Shown: positions 18,076-27,479, numbered from the stretch's first letter. The stretch: 64,000 nt of DNA from Phragmitibacter flavus (GCF_005780165.1 NZ_VAUV01000010.1:62001-126000); one strand, 5' to 3'. Numbers and translations are program-made. The notes: generated by a model not told the origin, from the sequence alone.

Positions 18076-19206
18076 TCAGTGTTGATCATCGGAAAGGCCG
18101 GCTGTTGTTGAGGCCATATAATTTAACCATTGATCGGCGAGCTTCTGAAAAGAAAAGTTTTCCAGGTAATGAAGCTGGAGGCGTGACTGATTGATTTCTC
18201 TGGAAGCGAAACGGTCAGAAATACAGAACACCGCATCCAGAAAGGACTCTGGCGAGGTTGAGTCGGCGATCAGGCAGTCGGGATTGGCGTAGTCTGGAAT
18301 TCCGCCGACTCCATAAGCAACAAATGGAACCCCGCATGCCATGGATTCCAACAAAACCAGAGGTGCGCCTTCATTGCCAGTCGTCGGCAGCAGAGTGAGG
18401 TCGTAAGATGAGAGCAGATTGGCGTAGGCTTGTCCTGAGGGATACTGACCTTTGCATTCAACGCTCCGGCTCCAACCATTCGAATCGATGAGTTCTTTGA
18501 TCGGCTGCTGGTCGGGGCCAGTTCCGTAGATGTGCAGTTCAGAGAGATACCTGCTCAATCGGGGCCACTGTTGCGCGAGCCAAAGAGCGCCTTTGTGAGG
18601 AACCAGACGACCAAAGAATGCCGCTCGAATGTTGCCCGCCGGGATCGATTGTTGACTGACAGCAGGGAGGGAGGCCGTGATTTCCAAAGGTTCAGGAAAA
18701 GCTGGCAAGACAGGAACAGGTGCTGACCAGCCAAATTGTTGTTTGAATACGCGGGCAACTGCTGATGCCTGGGCAACGACATGGTGAAAGCCGAAGCGAA
18801 CCGCTTGTCGTGAATCCAACGAGCCCACAGAATGGCCAGACATGACTTCGTGAAAGACTCTGACAGGGCAGGACAGGCTCAAAATAGCGGGCAAAAACAA
18901 ATTCCAACCGGTGCCGCAGGCGAGATAGATGTCTGGTTTAAGTTGCCGAAGATCTTTGATGATGGTGATGAAAGTTGCCAATCCATTCCGACGTTGATTG
19001 GAGTTCGTTCGACGTGGGGTAAGCAGCGAGAAGTCGCCGAACTTTTGAAGCTGGTCGGCACGTTCGATGTCGTAGTCAGTGAGAGCACCTGAAAGTGAGA
19101 TGATGCTCACTTTGTTGCCTGCTTCCAGCAATGCTCTGGCGAGCCAAAAGAGGTGGGTCTGGATGCCTCCATGTCCATTAAGTGTGCCTGCGAGAACGAT
19201 CCGCAT
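18076..19206 (-). CDS. Family 4 glycosyltransferase
   Basis: A 376-residue GT-B enzyme. N-terminal RIVLAGTLNGHGGIQTHLFW holds the glycine loop and ALLEAGNKVSIISL the second strand; VRVFHEVMSGHSVG lies in the acceptor domain. The donor domain has AAFFGRLVPHKGALWLAQQW, LHIYGTGPDQQPIKELID, KGQYPSGQAYANLLSSYD and the motif PTTGNEGAPLVLLESMACG. It lies six bases downstream of the FkbM gene (19213) in the same operon. Substrate not predictable. Confidence 0.9.
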   Translation of the reverse strand: MRIVLAGTLNGHGGIQTHLFWLARALLEAGNKVSIISLSGALTDYDIERADQLQKFGDFSLLTPRRTNSNQRRNGLATFITIIKDLRQLKPDIYLACGTGWNLFLPAILSLSCPVRVFHEVMSGHSVGSLDSRQAVRFGFHHVVAQASAVARVFKQQFGWSAPVPVLPAFPEPLEITASLPAVSQQSIPAGNIRAAFFGRLVPHKGALWLAQQWPRLSRYLSELHIYGTGPDQQPIKELIDSNGWSRSVECKGQYPSGQAYANLLSSYDLTLLPTTGNEGAPLVLLESMACGVPFVAYGVGGIPDYANPDCLIADSTSPESFLDAVFCISDRFASREINQSRLQLHYLENFSFQKLADQWLNYMASTTAGLSDDQH

Positions 19207-19212
19207 TTCAAT

Positions 19213-20076
19213 CTAGGAACAAATTAAGCGACAATTGAAACCCAGGTGATGAAGATCTTTTTCGGTGATCTCCGAATCGTTCAGCAAGAAATGATTGTAG
19301 CCGGCATTTTGCAGCATTTGCAGGACGTCGCCGGGATTTTTTCCGCGAGCGTGCAATGCATCGCCATGCAATTCAAGGAAGATAATGGGATGATGTTGCT
19401 GAAGCGTTTGAATGGCCGCTTCAATGACTTCGTATTCAAAACCTTCAATGTCGAATTTGATATGGGTGGGGGAGAATCCTGTTTCTTGAATGATCGAAGC
19501 GAGGCTTCGCTGGGGGACCATGGTGACATCGGCGCGAGTTTCCGCTGGGACGACAAAGTAATCTCCGGCGAGGGGGCCGGTGGTTAGCATGGGCAAAAGA
19601 CCATCCTCAGGTCCCATGGCGACATTGATGGATTGGACGCAATGCTCAAGTTGGTTGAGAGCGATGGTGGTTTGGAGGATTTTCGCGGCTTTCGGGGACG
19701 CTTCAATGCAGAGAACCCTTGCTGCTGGTCCGCCGAATCTGATTGCCGCTGCGGCGAAGAATCCGTAGTGGGCACCGATATCCAGAAGTTGAATTCCGGG
19801 GGGACAGTTCTGGAGAAATGCGTCCAACTCGGCAGACTGAACGGGATCGTCTTGAAACACTTCGAAGTGTTTTTTCGCGGTTGGGTGACATCTGACAGTC
19901 CATTGATCCCGGATGGTGACGGTGTTGGTCAGCCCCGTCGAGAATTGAATGCGATGCCACAAATATTCGGTTGATCGCGATGGCATTCGAAGCCAGTTGC
20001 GGAGGTTTCGAGGCGTCCACTTGCGGATAAATTGGGTCGGCAACACGTGTTGATCAGGGGGGCGAAAAGGTAACAA
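19213..20076 (-). CDS. FkbM family methyltransferase
   Basis: A 287-residue SAM-dependent methyltransferase with IQLLDIGAHYGFFAAAAIRF (SAM loop), ARVLCIEASPKAAKILQ, HIKFDIEGFEYEVIEAAI (FkbM motif with F-D-I-E-G) and PIIFLELHGDALHARG. A basic, tryptophan-containing N-terminal segment precedes the core. The frame begins at TTG 20076, nine bases after the flippase gene; GTG 20046 is an equally possible start, and the core lies well downstream of both. It is the third clear FkbM member here, so several hydroxyls of the repeat unit may be methylated. Confidence 0.85.
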   Translation of the reverse strand: MLPFRPPDQHVLPTQFIRKWTPRNLRNWLRMPSRSTEYLWHRIQFSTGLTNTVTIRDQWTVRCHPTAKKHFEVFQDDPVQSAELDAFLQNCPPGIQLLDIGAHYGFFAAAAIRFGGPAARVLCIEASPKAAKILQTTIALNQLEHCVQSINVAMGPEDGLLPMLTTGPLAGDYFVVPAETRADVTMVPQRSLASIIQETGFSPTHIKFDIEGFEYEVIEAAIQTLQQHHPIIFLELHGDALHARGKNPGDVLQMLQNAGYNHFLLNDSEITEKDLHHLGFNCRLICS

Positions 20077-20085
20077 ACAAAGAGA

Positions 20086-21654
20086 TCATGGCCGGTAGTG
20101 AACACCGTCGATGAATCGTGCTAGACCGAGCATGGTGAGGAATCTTCTGCGTTGATGACCATCAAGAATGAAAATCCAGGACGATAACATCAAGGCCAGA
20201 GCCGAAGCGATGCAGACAGATAGGAAATAGGCGAGGTCGGAACTGGACTGCCACGTGTATTTCGCCAGCAAGCAGAAGCCACAGGTGAGAGCAACGACTC
20301 CAAGGGCAGTTGGCGTCACCGATCTAAGGTAAGAAGAGAATGGAATTCCGATTCTGCGCAGACCATGTTTGGCGACGAACCAATGAGCGGTGGCCAGTTG
20401 GGCGATGATGGTTGACAGGGCAAGGCCCAGCAATCCGAACTTATGGATCAACGGCAAGGCAAGACATAGTTTCAAAATTCCCCCGAGCATCATCCAGATG
20501 GCAAAAGGCTCGTGATCGGTAGCCCGGCAGCTGGTTGAAATGATGAAAGATTGTTGTTCAAGAACGATCACCATCACAAGAACTCCTAAAACCAGCGGAC
20601 CGACGTAGTTGGAAGGCCCGAGCCAGAGGTTGAACAAAGACTCTCCCGCAAACAGGATGGCTGCGCCGCCGCAAAGCGTGAAGCAAGTGCCAATTCGCAA
20701 GTTCCTTTGGATAATGCGCCGCGCTTCCTGAACTTCGCCGGCCTGCCACAACTGACTGATGAACACGGACGACGACTGGGCAAATGCGGAGGTGAGGATG
20801 TGAAGATTGAGGACAACAAGGGCTGCGGCGCGGTAGGCCGGGATGTTGTCTGCGCCGGATGCTGATGCAATGAAAAACCCATCCGTGTTGAATACCAGAA
20901 CCGTCCCCAAGGTGGACAACCAGGCCCTCAGTGCGAGATTGGGAATTCCGACGAATGCGGCGGGGTTCCACTTCCCTTTCAGATTGAAGACGCGCGGGTT
21001 AAGTTTGACGCAGAAACCACGGATGATGAGACGCTGGATGAGGGATCCAGCCGTGGCGAGCGAAGCCAAGGCGATCAATCCACCACCAAACAACACCGCT
21101 GCAATCTGGGCCAGCAAAGTCAACGTGTTGATGGACGTGGCGAGCAACGCATCCCATCCAACGTATCCTATGCCCACCAGCAGGCAGGTCCAGGTGGAAG
21201 ACCATACATTGAGTGCCTGGCACAGGCAAAGAACGATCCAGGCGATCCAGACGGTGCTGTGGCTGACCGTGGCAAGTTCAAGATTGTTTAAGTAGAAGAA
21301 ACCGAGTGAACACGAAACAACCAGAACTCCCCCTGCCATAATCCGGTAGACTCTTCGACCGATCGCGATGAGGTCGGCAATTTCTTCAAGGGATTGATCA
21401 GTTAAGGGGGTGTCCGGGTCGCCGCCGCTTTTGCCTTTGGCGAGGGCGATTCGACGGGTTAAAACCACTCCGAATCCCAAGTCAAGAATTCCCATGACGG
21501 CCCAGCTTTGGCCCAAAAGTAGCCAGAGTCCGACTTCTTCTTTCGGCAGATGTCCCAGGAGTATGGGCATCATCACCAAACCCAGCACAATGGAAACGCC
21601 ACGGCTGCCCCATTGCGCGGCGGCTCCGAATGCGATGCGACGGGATGACGACAT
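20086..21654 (-). CDS. Lipopolysaccharide/EPS flippase, Wzx-like (MOP superfamily)
   Basis: A 522-residue membrane protein with about fourteen hydrophobic helices. The N-terminal helix (AFGAAAQWGSRGVSIVLGLV) and LPKEEVGLWLLLGQSWAVMG followed by DLGFGVVLTRRIA are typical of polysaccharide flippases of the MOP superfamily; the second half repeats the six-helix pattern. It should move lipid-linked repeat units from the inner to the outer leaflet of the cytoplasmic membrane for polymerisation by the Wzy-like protein at 5503-6816. It is the first visible gene of the minus-strand cluster, so the operon promoter probably lies in 21655-22015. Confidence 0.88.
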   Translation of the reverse strand: MSSSRRIAFGAAAQWGSRGVSIVLGLVMMPILLGHLPKEEVGLWLLLGQSWAVMGILDLGFGVVLTRRIALAKGKSGGDPDTPLTDQSLEEIADLIAIGRRVYRIMAGGVLVVSCSLGFFYLNNLELATVSHSTVWIAWIVLCLCQALNVWSSTWTCLLVGIGYVGWDALLATSINTLTLLAQIAAVLFGGGLIALASLATAGSLIQRLIIRGFCVKLNPRVFNLKGKWNPAAFVGIPNLALRAWLSTLGTVLVFNTDGFFIASASGADNIPAYRAAALVVLNLHILTSAFAQSSSVFISQLWQAGEVQEARRIIQRNLRIGTCFTLCGGAAILFAGESLFNLWLGPSNYVGPLVLGVLVMVIVLEQQSFIISTSCRATDHEPFAIWMMLGGILKLCLALPLIHKFGLLGLALSTIIAQLATAHWFVAKHGLRRIGIPFSSYLRSVTPTALGVVALTCGFCLLAKYTWQSSSDLAYFLSVCIASALALMLSSWIFILDGHQRRRFLTMLGLARFIDGVHYRP

Positions 21655-22120
21655 TCTACTTTACTCTAGGAGGGTGGGCGAGTGCCGCGAATCCGGAGAG
21701 ATTTCTCAGTGCCGAGTGGGTGACATCCCGGAGCGGGGAGTTTGCTGCATCGGACGGCGCGGAACAAGAGCAAGCTACCGCCAATGGTCGTTCGACCCGG
21801 TGAATTGAGATGGAAAACTGGCAAGTTGCACGGGGGCAAGTGCGAGGGGGGAAGCGTATCAAACGGCGTTTGGCACCAAAAGCCATACTAGCGGTTTTGA
21901 ATGAAAAAAGTGAACAACTTTACCTGATATTGCGAGTTTTTTAATTTTCTCCTGTGAAAGAAAAGTATTGACTTTGTGGGTGCAGGATTGGGGAAGTGGG
22001 AGGGGTGCGGTGCTGGGATGGGGCGTGTGGCTGGATGGGGCGTGTGGCTGGATGGGGCGTGTGGCTGGATGGGGCGTGTGGCTGGATGGGGCGTGTGGGA
22101 CACCCGCTACCACTTTGGGC
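21655..22120. other. Intergenic region between trpE and the polysaccharide operon
   Basis: A 466-base stretch without a convincing gene; frames that stay open here are low-complexity. It should hold the 3' end of the trpE transcript (right side) and the promoter of the minus-strand polysaccharide operon (left side, near 21655-21960). The AT-rich part around 21900-21970 stands out against the G-rich 17-bp tandem repeat at 22016-22099. No terminator with a U-tract was seen. Confidence 0.5.
22016..22099. repeat. 17-bp tandem repeat, 4.9 copies
   Basis: Four identical copies of GGATGGGGCGTGTGGCT run head to tail from 22016 to 22083, and a fifth copy matches for its first 15 of 17 bases and ends at 22099. 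The strand is G/T-rich with GGGG runs in each unit. The unit length is not a multiple of three and the array lies 22 bases past the trpE stop codon, so it is non-coding. Exact identity between copies suggests recent expansion by slippage. Confidence 0.97.
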
Positions 22121-23629
22121 TTACGCGAGTTCTTTGGCGCGTTGGAGGGCGCGGAGCATGCCGCGGGCTTTGTTGACGGTCTCGTTGTATTCGTAGGTGG
22201 GATCGGAGTCGGCGACGACACCGGCACCGGCCTGGACGTAGGCTTTGCCATTTTTGAGAACGCAGGTGCGCAGGGCGATGCAGCTGTCGAGGCCGCCATC
22301 AAAGCCGAAATAGCCAACGGCTCCGGCGTAGGCACCGCGTTTGTTCTTTTCGAGTTCGTTGATGATTTCCATGGCGCGGACTTTGGGGGAGCCGCTGACG
22401 GTTCCGGCGGGGAAGGTGGCACGCATCACGTCGTAGGCACTGCGCCCGGGGGCGAGGGTGCCGGTGACGTTGGAGACGATGTGCATGACATGACTGTAGC
22501 GCTCGATGATCATGAGTTCGTTGACCTTGACGGTGCCGTATTCAGAGACACGTCCAACATCGTTGCGGGCGAGGTCGACGAGCATGATGTGTTCGGCACG
22601 TTCTTTGGGGTCGGCGAGAAGTTCTTCAGCGAGGGCATCGTCTTCGCCTGGGGTGGCACCTCTCCAGCGGGTTCCGGCGATGGGGCGAATTTCGATCTGG
22701 CCGTCGAGGCATTTGACGTGGACCTCGGGGGAGCTGCCGACGAGGGAGAAACCGTCGGGGAAGCAGAGGCAGAACATGTAGGGGGACGGATTGACGTGAC
22801 GGAGGGCGCGATAGAGGTCGAGCGGGCTGCCGGTGTAGTCGGTTTCGAAGCGTTGGGAGGGGACAAACTGGAAGACGTCACCGGCGCGGATGTATTCCTT
22901 GCCGGCCGTGACCATGGCTTCGTATTCGGATTGAGTGGTGTTTGCCTTAAGGTCGAGGTCGATCTTGCCGGAGTCGGGCGCAAAGGCTTGGAGGGCCTTC
23001 ATTTGAAGCGGGGCTTCGAGCTTGGCGACGATTTGCAGGATGCGCTGGCCAGCCCAGTGGTAGGCGGCTTCGAGGGTTTCGTGGTCGGGGATGAAGACGT
23101 TGGCGACGACGGTGAGTTTGCGATGTTTGTGATCGAAGATGACCACGGTGTCGGCAAGCATGAAGACCATCTCGGGGACATCCAGGCTGTCAGGAGGGGG
23201 CGGGGGAAGGGTGGGCTCGAAAAAGCGCACCATGTCATACCCGAGGTAACCGACGGAACCGCCATGGAATACGGGAGAGGGCGGGGGACCGGCGGGTTGA
23301 AACGCGGCCATGATGGTTTCGAGTTCGAGCAGGGGGTCGCTGGAGGCGGTGTAGCTGCGAGTTTTGCCCGATTCTTCGATGGTGATCTGGGAGCCACGGG
23401 CGGTGAAGATGAGCCGGGGGTCGCTGCCGAGCAGGGAATAACGCCCCGAATGCTGGGTAAGTTCGGCGGATTCGAGGAGAAAACCATGGCGTCCGTCGTA
23501 GAGTCGCTGAAAGGCGGAGAGGGGGGTTTCGTAATCGGCCGCGAGGTCGACCCAGACCGGCACCAGGTTGCCCTGGGTTGCGCGGCTTTTGAAGGTGTCG
23601 AAGTCTGGCTGAAGATGACGAAGGATCAT
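22121..23629 (-). CDS. trpE: Anthranilate synthase component I
   Basis: Converts chorismate to anthranilate with ammonia from the TrpG subunit, the first committed step of tryptophan synthesis. The 502-residue protein starts at MILRHLQPDFDTF (ATG 23629), matching the family's usual N-terminus; the frame runs 45 codons further but that part is not TrpE-like. The feedback-site motif LLES occurs early (HGFLLESAELT), and the catalytic half shows RPIAGTRWRGATPGEDD, DPKERAEHIMLVDLARND, PAGTVSGSPKVRAMEII and YVQAGAGVVADSDP. trpG is not adjacent. A long open frame on the opposite strand is a codon-bias shadow. Confidence 0.96.
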   Translation of the reverse strand: MILRHLQPDFDTFKSRATQGNLVPVWVDLAADYETPLSAFQRLYDGRHGFLLESAELTQHSGRYSLLGSDPRLIFTARGSQITIEESGKTRSYTASSDPLLELETIMAAFQPAGPPPSPVFHGGSVGYLGYDMVRFFEPTLPPPPPDSLDVPEMVFMLADTVVIFDHKHRKLTVVANVFIPDHETLEAAYHWAGQRILQIVAKLEAPLQMKALQAFAPDSGKIDLDLKANTTQSEYEAMVTAGKEYIRAGDVFQFVPSQRFETDYTGSPLDLYRALRHVNPSPYMFCLCFPDGFSLVGSSPEVHVKCLDGQIEIRPIAGTRWRGATPGEDDALAEELLADPKERAEHIMLVDLARNDVGRVSEYGTVKVNELMIIERYSHVMHIVSNVTGTLAPGRSAYDVMRATFPAGTVSGSPKVRAMEIINELEKNKRGAYAGAVGYFGFDGGLDSCIALRTCVLKNGKAYVQAGAGVVADSDPTYEYNETVNKARGMLRALQRAKELA

Positions 23630-23820
23630 GGGAGCATGGATGATACGGTGAACAGGTGGACACTCAACCGTGGTGATGAAAAAAATGAGAAGGAAGTGAC
23701 TGATGAACTGGCGGTGTGGTGCTTGATCGTGGAGGATGGAATCGATTTTGTGACAGCGCTGCAATACTGCGCTGGTAGCCGGTGTATTTTTAAGCCAGAT
23801 TTTTTCCTATTTTGTATTGT
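23630..23820. promoter_or_regulatory. Divergent promoter region trpE / cytochrome fusion gene
   Basis: The 191 bases between two divergent genes must contain both promoters. The part next to 23820 is AT-rich (TTTTTAAGCC, TTTTTTCCTATTTTGTATTG), compatible with a plus-strand promoter. On the trpE side I found no run of Trp codons in a short leader frame and no obvious attenuator, so attenuation control is not supported. Confidence 0.4.
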
Positions 23821-26800
23821 ATGCGTGTGTTTCTCACTTCTTTGTTTTTTTCCGGCGTGGCTTTGGCGGCGTCTGCGGCACCGGTTTCGTTGTTTGATGG
23901 CAAGTCGCTGGATGGATGGGAAGGGGAAAAGACGAAGGTGTGGCGGGTTGAGGACGGCAGTATTGTGGGGGGATCCATGGAGGGGAATCCGCAGAATGAG
24001 TTTCTGACGACAAAGAAAGAGTATAAAAATTTCCGCCTGAAGCTGGAGTATATGCTGGTGGGCACGGAGGGGTTTGTGAACGGCGGGGTGCAGATTCGGA
24101 GTCGCAGAACGGACACGCCGCCGAATGAAATGATCGGGTATCAGGCGGACATCGGTGCGGGTTACACGGGATGCCTTTATGATGAGTCGCGCCGCAAAAA
24201 GATGCTGGCGGTGGCGGACAAGGAGTTGATTGAGCGACTGGAGAAGAAGGGCGAGTGGAACACTTATGAAGTGGTGGCCGAGAGCCAGCGGGTGCGGATT
24301 TTTTTGAATGGTCAGAGGACGATTGATTTCACGGAGCGTGAGCCGGGGATTGAGCAGAATGGGTTGATTGGCTTGCAGATCCACGGGGATTGCAAGGCGG
24401 TGATCGCGTTCCGGAACATCTCGATTGAAGAACTGGCGGCGGACATGGTGCCGGAGCAGACGGAGATTTTGCAGCGGTTTGGTGATTCGGTGGTGGGGGC
24501 TCCGGTGGCCGGATTCAAGGACGGGAAGTTTGAGCTGGGCGATGACGAGGTGGTGGTGATGGTGGGTCAGGAGAATTTGGTGCGCGAGCAAAAGAGCGGG
24601 GAACTGGAGGCCCGGTTGCTGACGGGATTGGGGGCGCAGGGGGTGAAGGTGCGTTCAATGGCTTGGGAAGGGGACACGGTTTATGAGCAGTGGCGCGATT
24701 TGAATTTTGGATCGTGGGCCAATCAGCTGCAGACGGTGGGGGCGGATGTGGTGGTGGTGCAATTTGGCCAGACCGAGTCGTTTGACGGGGTAGGGCGCAT
24801 TGCCGAGTTCAAGTCGGCGTATCACAAATTTCTGGACGAGGTGGGAACGGTCACAAAGAAGGTGGTGTTGATCTCGCCGATGCCGTTTGAGAAGGTGTCG
24901 GACGGGAATTTGCCGGACTTGGTGAAGCGCAATGCGGACGTGGCGGCTTATGCAAAAGCGGTGGGCGAGGTTGCGGCACAGCGGGGGGCGGTGTTGGTGG
25001 ATTTGATGTCGGCGATGCCGAAAGATGGTGGTGATGGTGGATTGACCGACAATGGCTGGCATCTGAATGCACGGGGGCTGACGGTGGTGGCGGAGAAGAT
25101 TGCGGAGGAACTGGGGGCGACTTCGAGTTCGGGGGACTTGGCGAAGTTGAAGGCGGCGATCGTTGAGAAAAACCGGTTGTGGTTTGATTGCTGGAGACCG
25201 GCCAACTGGTCGTTTGTTTATGGGGACCGGGTGACGCAGCGGTTTGGGAAGTCGGGGGGCAATGAGCCGTCGTTGCGTGAGGCGTTTGAGGAACACAAGC
25301 CGATGATTGCCAAATGGGATGCGCGGATTGCGGGATTGATCAAGGGTGAGGACATTCCGGTCGATCTTGAGCCGCGTGAGTATGTGGAGACGGAAAACAT
25401 GATGACGGCGGAGCGCGAGATGGCAGGTTTTAATGTGGCGGAGGGGTATGAGGTGAACTTGTTTGCGTCGGAAGAGCTGGGCGTGGCGAAGCCGGTGCAG
25501 TTTGCTTGGGATGAGAAAGGCAGATTGTGGGTGGCGTGTTCGCCCTCGTATCCGCATGCATTGCCGGGTCGCAAACCGAGCGATTTTATTTTGGTGCTTG
25601 TAGATGTCGATGGAGACGGCAAGGCGGACAAGTCATGGCGCTTTGCCGAGGGTTTGACGATGGTGCAGGGATTGGAGTTTGGGAAAGGTGGGTTGTATGT
25701 GTGCGATTTTGACCGCTTGTTGCATTTGAAGGACACCGATGGGGATGGGAAGGCCGATGTGACGACGGTGGTATTTGCGGGGTTTGGGATTGGCGACACG
25801 CATCAGCTGGTGAATTCGATTTCGTATGGTCCGGATGGCAGTCTTTGGATGACGCAAGGTTTGCATGCCTATTCACGGGTGGAGACACCGCATGGGCTGG
25901 CGGTGTTGGAGAAATCGGGCGTGTGGCGGATGGATCGCCGTTCGCAGCGGCTTGAGTCATTCTTTAATGGCGGCAAGGCGGGGCACAATTGCTGGGGTGT
26001 GGCGTTTGATGATTTTGGGCAGGTGTTTCACAAATCGGGGGATCGTCCGCATGGCTACTGGACGGTGCCGGGATTGGCGAAGAATGCGGCACCCGAGGAG
26101 TATCACCCGGTGGGTCCGTTGTTTGACACGAGTCCGAAGACGACGGGGTTGGAGATCATTGGAACGAAGGCTTTGCCAGAGGAGATTCAGGGCACGGCGT
26201 TGATCGGTGGCTATTTTGGGAGTGTGGTGGAGTTGCATCGATTTGTAGACAATGGATCGGGGTTCAAGACGGAGCAGTTGCCAAAATTGCTGCGTTCGGA
26301 AAGTGATGCGTTTCGTCCGGTGGATGTGAATGTGGGGCCGGATGGGGCGATGTATCTGGCGGACTGGTTCAATCCGGTGATTGGCCATTATCAGGCAAGT
26401 TACGCGGATCCACGACGGGATCGTCGGCATGGCAGGATCTGGCGGATCAGTGCGAAGGGGTATGCAAAAGTGAAGCAGCCGGATCTGGCATCAATGGATG
26501 CGGCGGCGTTGTTGCAGCAGATGCATTCGCCGGAGAGATGGACGCGTTATCAGGCCAAGCGTTTGCTTTTTGACATGGACAAAGAGGCGGTCATCAAAGC
26601 GGCGGATGAGTTCGCCAAAGAGGTGAAGGATGAGCGGGTGTTGTTGGAAACGGTGGGGGTGTTTGAAGCTCATGGCGCGGTTCGTTCTGCCTTGGTGGAG
26701 CGCTTGATGAAAGCGAAGGATGCGCGGGTGAGGGCTTATGGAGCGCGCGTCGCAGGGGCTTGGAACGCGGAGTTGCCGAATGCGCTGGAGCTGTTGAAGA

Positions 26801-27447
26801 CGGCTGCCAGGGACGAGCATCCACGGGTGCGACTGGAAGCGGTGATTGCGTGTAGTTATGTGGAGAAACCCGAGGCGGTGGAGGTGGCGACGATGGTGCT
26901 GGAGTCGCCGTCGGACCGGTTCTTGGACTATGCGCTGGCGCAGTCGGTGAGAGGCTCTGAGAAAATTTGGCGCAAGGCGTTGGCGGACGGGAAGTTGACG
27001 TTCGGCGGAAGCGCGAAGCAGAAGACTTATGTGAGCGCCATTGCGGGCAGTGGTCCGGTTCAGGAGCATCCGGGCAAGGTGGTTTATGATGCGTTGTGTT
27101 TGAACTGTCATCAACCTGGTGGGGTGGGGTTGCCGGGGGTTTATCCTCCTGTGGCGGGCAGCGAATGGATGGTGGGGGACAAGGAGTTGTTGATCAAGAT
27201 CACGCTGCACGGGTTGACCGGGCCGATTGAGGTGAAGGGCACGACTTATGGCGCGGCGGTGCCGATTCCGATGCCGCCGATGGGGCTGGATGATCAGCAG
27301 ATGGCGGATGTGCTGAGCTATTTGCGGACAGCCGAGTTTGGCAATGAGGCGTCGGCGGTGACGGTCGATGATGTGGCCAAGGTGCGGGCGGCGACCGCGG
27401 GCAGGACGGCGATGTGGACGGTGGAGGAGCTGAACAAAGGGAAGTGA
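23821..27447 (+). CDS. DUF1080-SGNH-PVC haem-binding dehydrogenase fusion with C-terminal cytochrome c
   Basis: Exported 1208-residue protein (start ATG 23821; MRVFLTSLFFSGVALAASA is the signal peptide). Residues 20-205 form a DUF1080/3-keto-disaccharide hydrolase-like lectin fold (SLFDGKSLDGWEG, GGVQIRSRR). Residues 220-430 are an SGNH-hydrolase-like domain, but block I reads VGQENLVREQ, not GDSL, and the last block reads DNGWHLN, so it may be inactive. Residues 530-890 are the PVC-type membrane-bound dehydrogenase propeller (GYEVNLFASEELG, VDVDGDGKADKSW). HEAT-like helices follow, then cytochrome c with haem motif CLNCH and the axial MPPMG methionine. Such proteins are thought to oxidise sugars or sugar acids in the periplasm; the substrate is unknown. 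Confidence 0.9.
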   Translation: MRVFLTSLFFSGVALAASAAPVSLFDGKSLDGWEGEKTKVWRVEDGSIVGGSMEGNPQNEFLTTKKEYKNFRLKLEYMLVGTEGFVNGGVQIRSRRTDTPPNEMIGYQADIGAGYTGCLYDESRRKKMLAVADKELIERLEKKGEWNTYEVVAESQRVRIFLNGQRTIDFTEREPGIEQNGLIGLQIHGDCKAVIAFRNISIEELAADMVPEQTEILQRFGDSVVGAPVAGFKDGKFELGDDEVVVMVGQENLVREQKSGELEARLLTGLGAQGVKVRSMAWEGDTVYEQWRDLNFGSWANQLQTVGADVVVVQFGQTESFDGVGRIAEFKSAYHKFLDEVGTVTKKVVLISPMPFEKVSDGNLPDLVKRNADVAAYAKAVGEVAAQRGAVLVDLMSAMPKDGGDGGLTDNGWHLNARGLTVVAEKIAEELGATSSSGDLAKLKAAIVEKNRLWFDCWRPANWSFVYGDRVTQRFGKSGGNEPSLREAFEEHKPMIAKWDARIAGLIKGEDIPVDLEPREYVETENMMTAEREMAGFNVAEGYEVNLFASEELGVAKPVQFAWDEKGRLWVACSPSYPHALPGRKPSDFILVLVDVDGDGKADKSWRFAEGLTMVQGLEFGKGGLYVCDFDRLLHLKDTDGDGKADVTTVVFAGFGIGDTHQLVNSISYGPDGSLWMTQGLHAYSRVETPHGLAVLEKSGVWRMDRRSQRLESFFNGGKAGHNCWGVAFDDFGQVFHKSGDRPHGYWTVPGLAKNAAPEEYHPVGPLFDTSPKTTGLEIIGTKALPEEIQGTALIGGYFGSVVELHRFVDNGSGFKTEQLPKLLRSESDAFRPVDVNVGPDGAMYLADWFNPVIGHYQASYADPRRDRRHGRIWRISAKGYAKVKQPDLASMDAAALLQQMHSPERWTRYQAKRLLFDMDKEAVIKAADEFAKEVKDERVLLETVGVFEAHGAVRSALVERLMKAKDARVRAYGARVAGAWNAELPNALELLKTAARDEHPRVRLEAVIACSYVEKPEAVEVATMVLESPSDRFLDYALAQSVRGSEKIWRKALADGKLTFGGSAKQKTYVSAIAGSGPVQEHPGKVVYDALCLNCHQPGGVGLPGVYPPVAGSEWMVGDKELLIKITLHGLTGPIEVKGTTYGAAVPIPMPPMGLDDQQMADVLSYLRTAEFGNEASAVTVDDVAKVRAATAGRTAMWTVEELNKGK

Positions 27448-27456
27448 GGGAGTGGT

Positions 27457-27476
27457 GAGGGACAGGAATGTCCCTC
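27457..27476. terminator. Hairpin between convergent genes
   Basis: GAGGGACA and TGTCCCTC form an 8-bp perfect stem with a GGAA tetraloop in the 32-base gap between the converging fusion gene and amidase gene. There is no clear U-tract, so it may act as an mRNA 3' end stabiliser or weak bidirectional terminator. Confidence 0.45.
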
Positions 27477-27479
27477 CTC

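Noticed and set aside
22016-22099. CRISPR array
   Set aside because: The units are contiguous without spacers and only 17 bases long; no cas genes are in the window.
23630-23820. trp leader peptide and attenuator before trpE
   Set aside because: No short frame with consecutive Trp codons and no paired alternative hairpins were found.
21968-24007. 679-codon open frame on the plus strand opposite trpE
   Set aside because: It lies exactly antisense to trpE, has a low-complexity Gly/Asp/Val-rich translation and begins in the 17-bp repeat; it is a shadow caused by codon bias of trpE.
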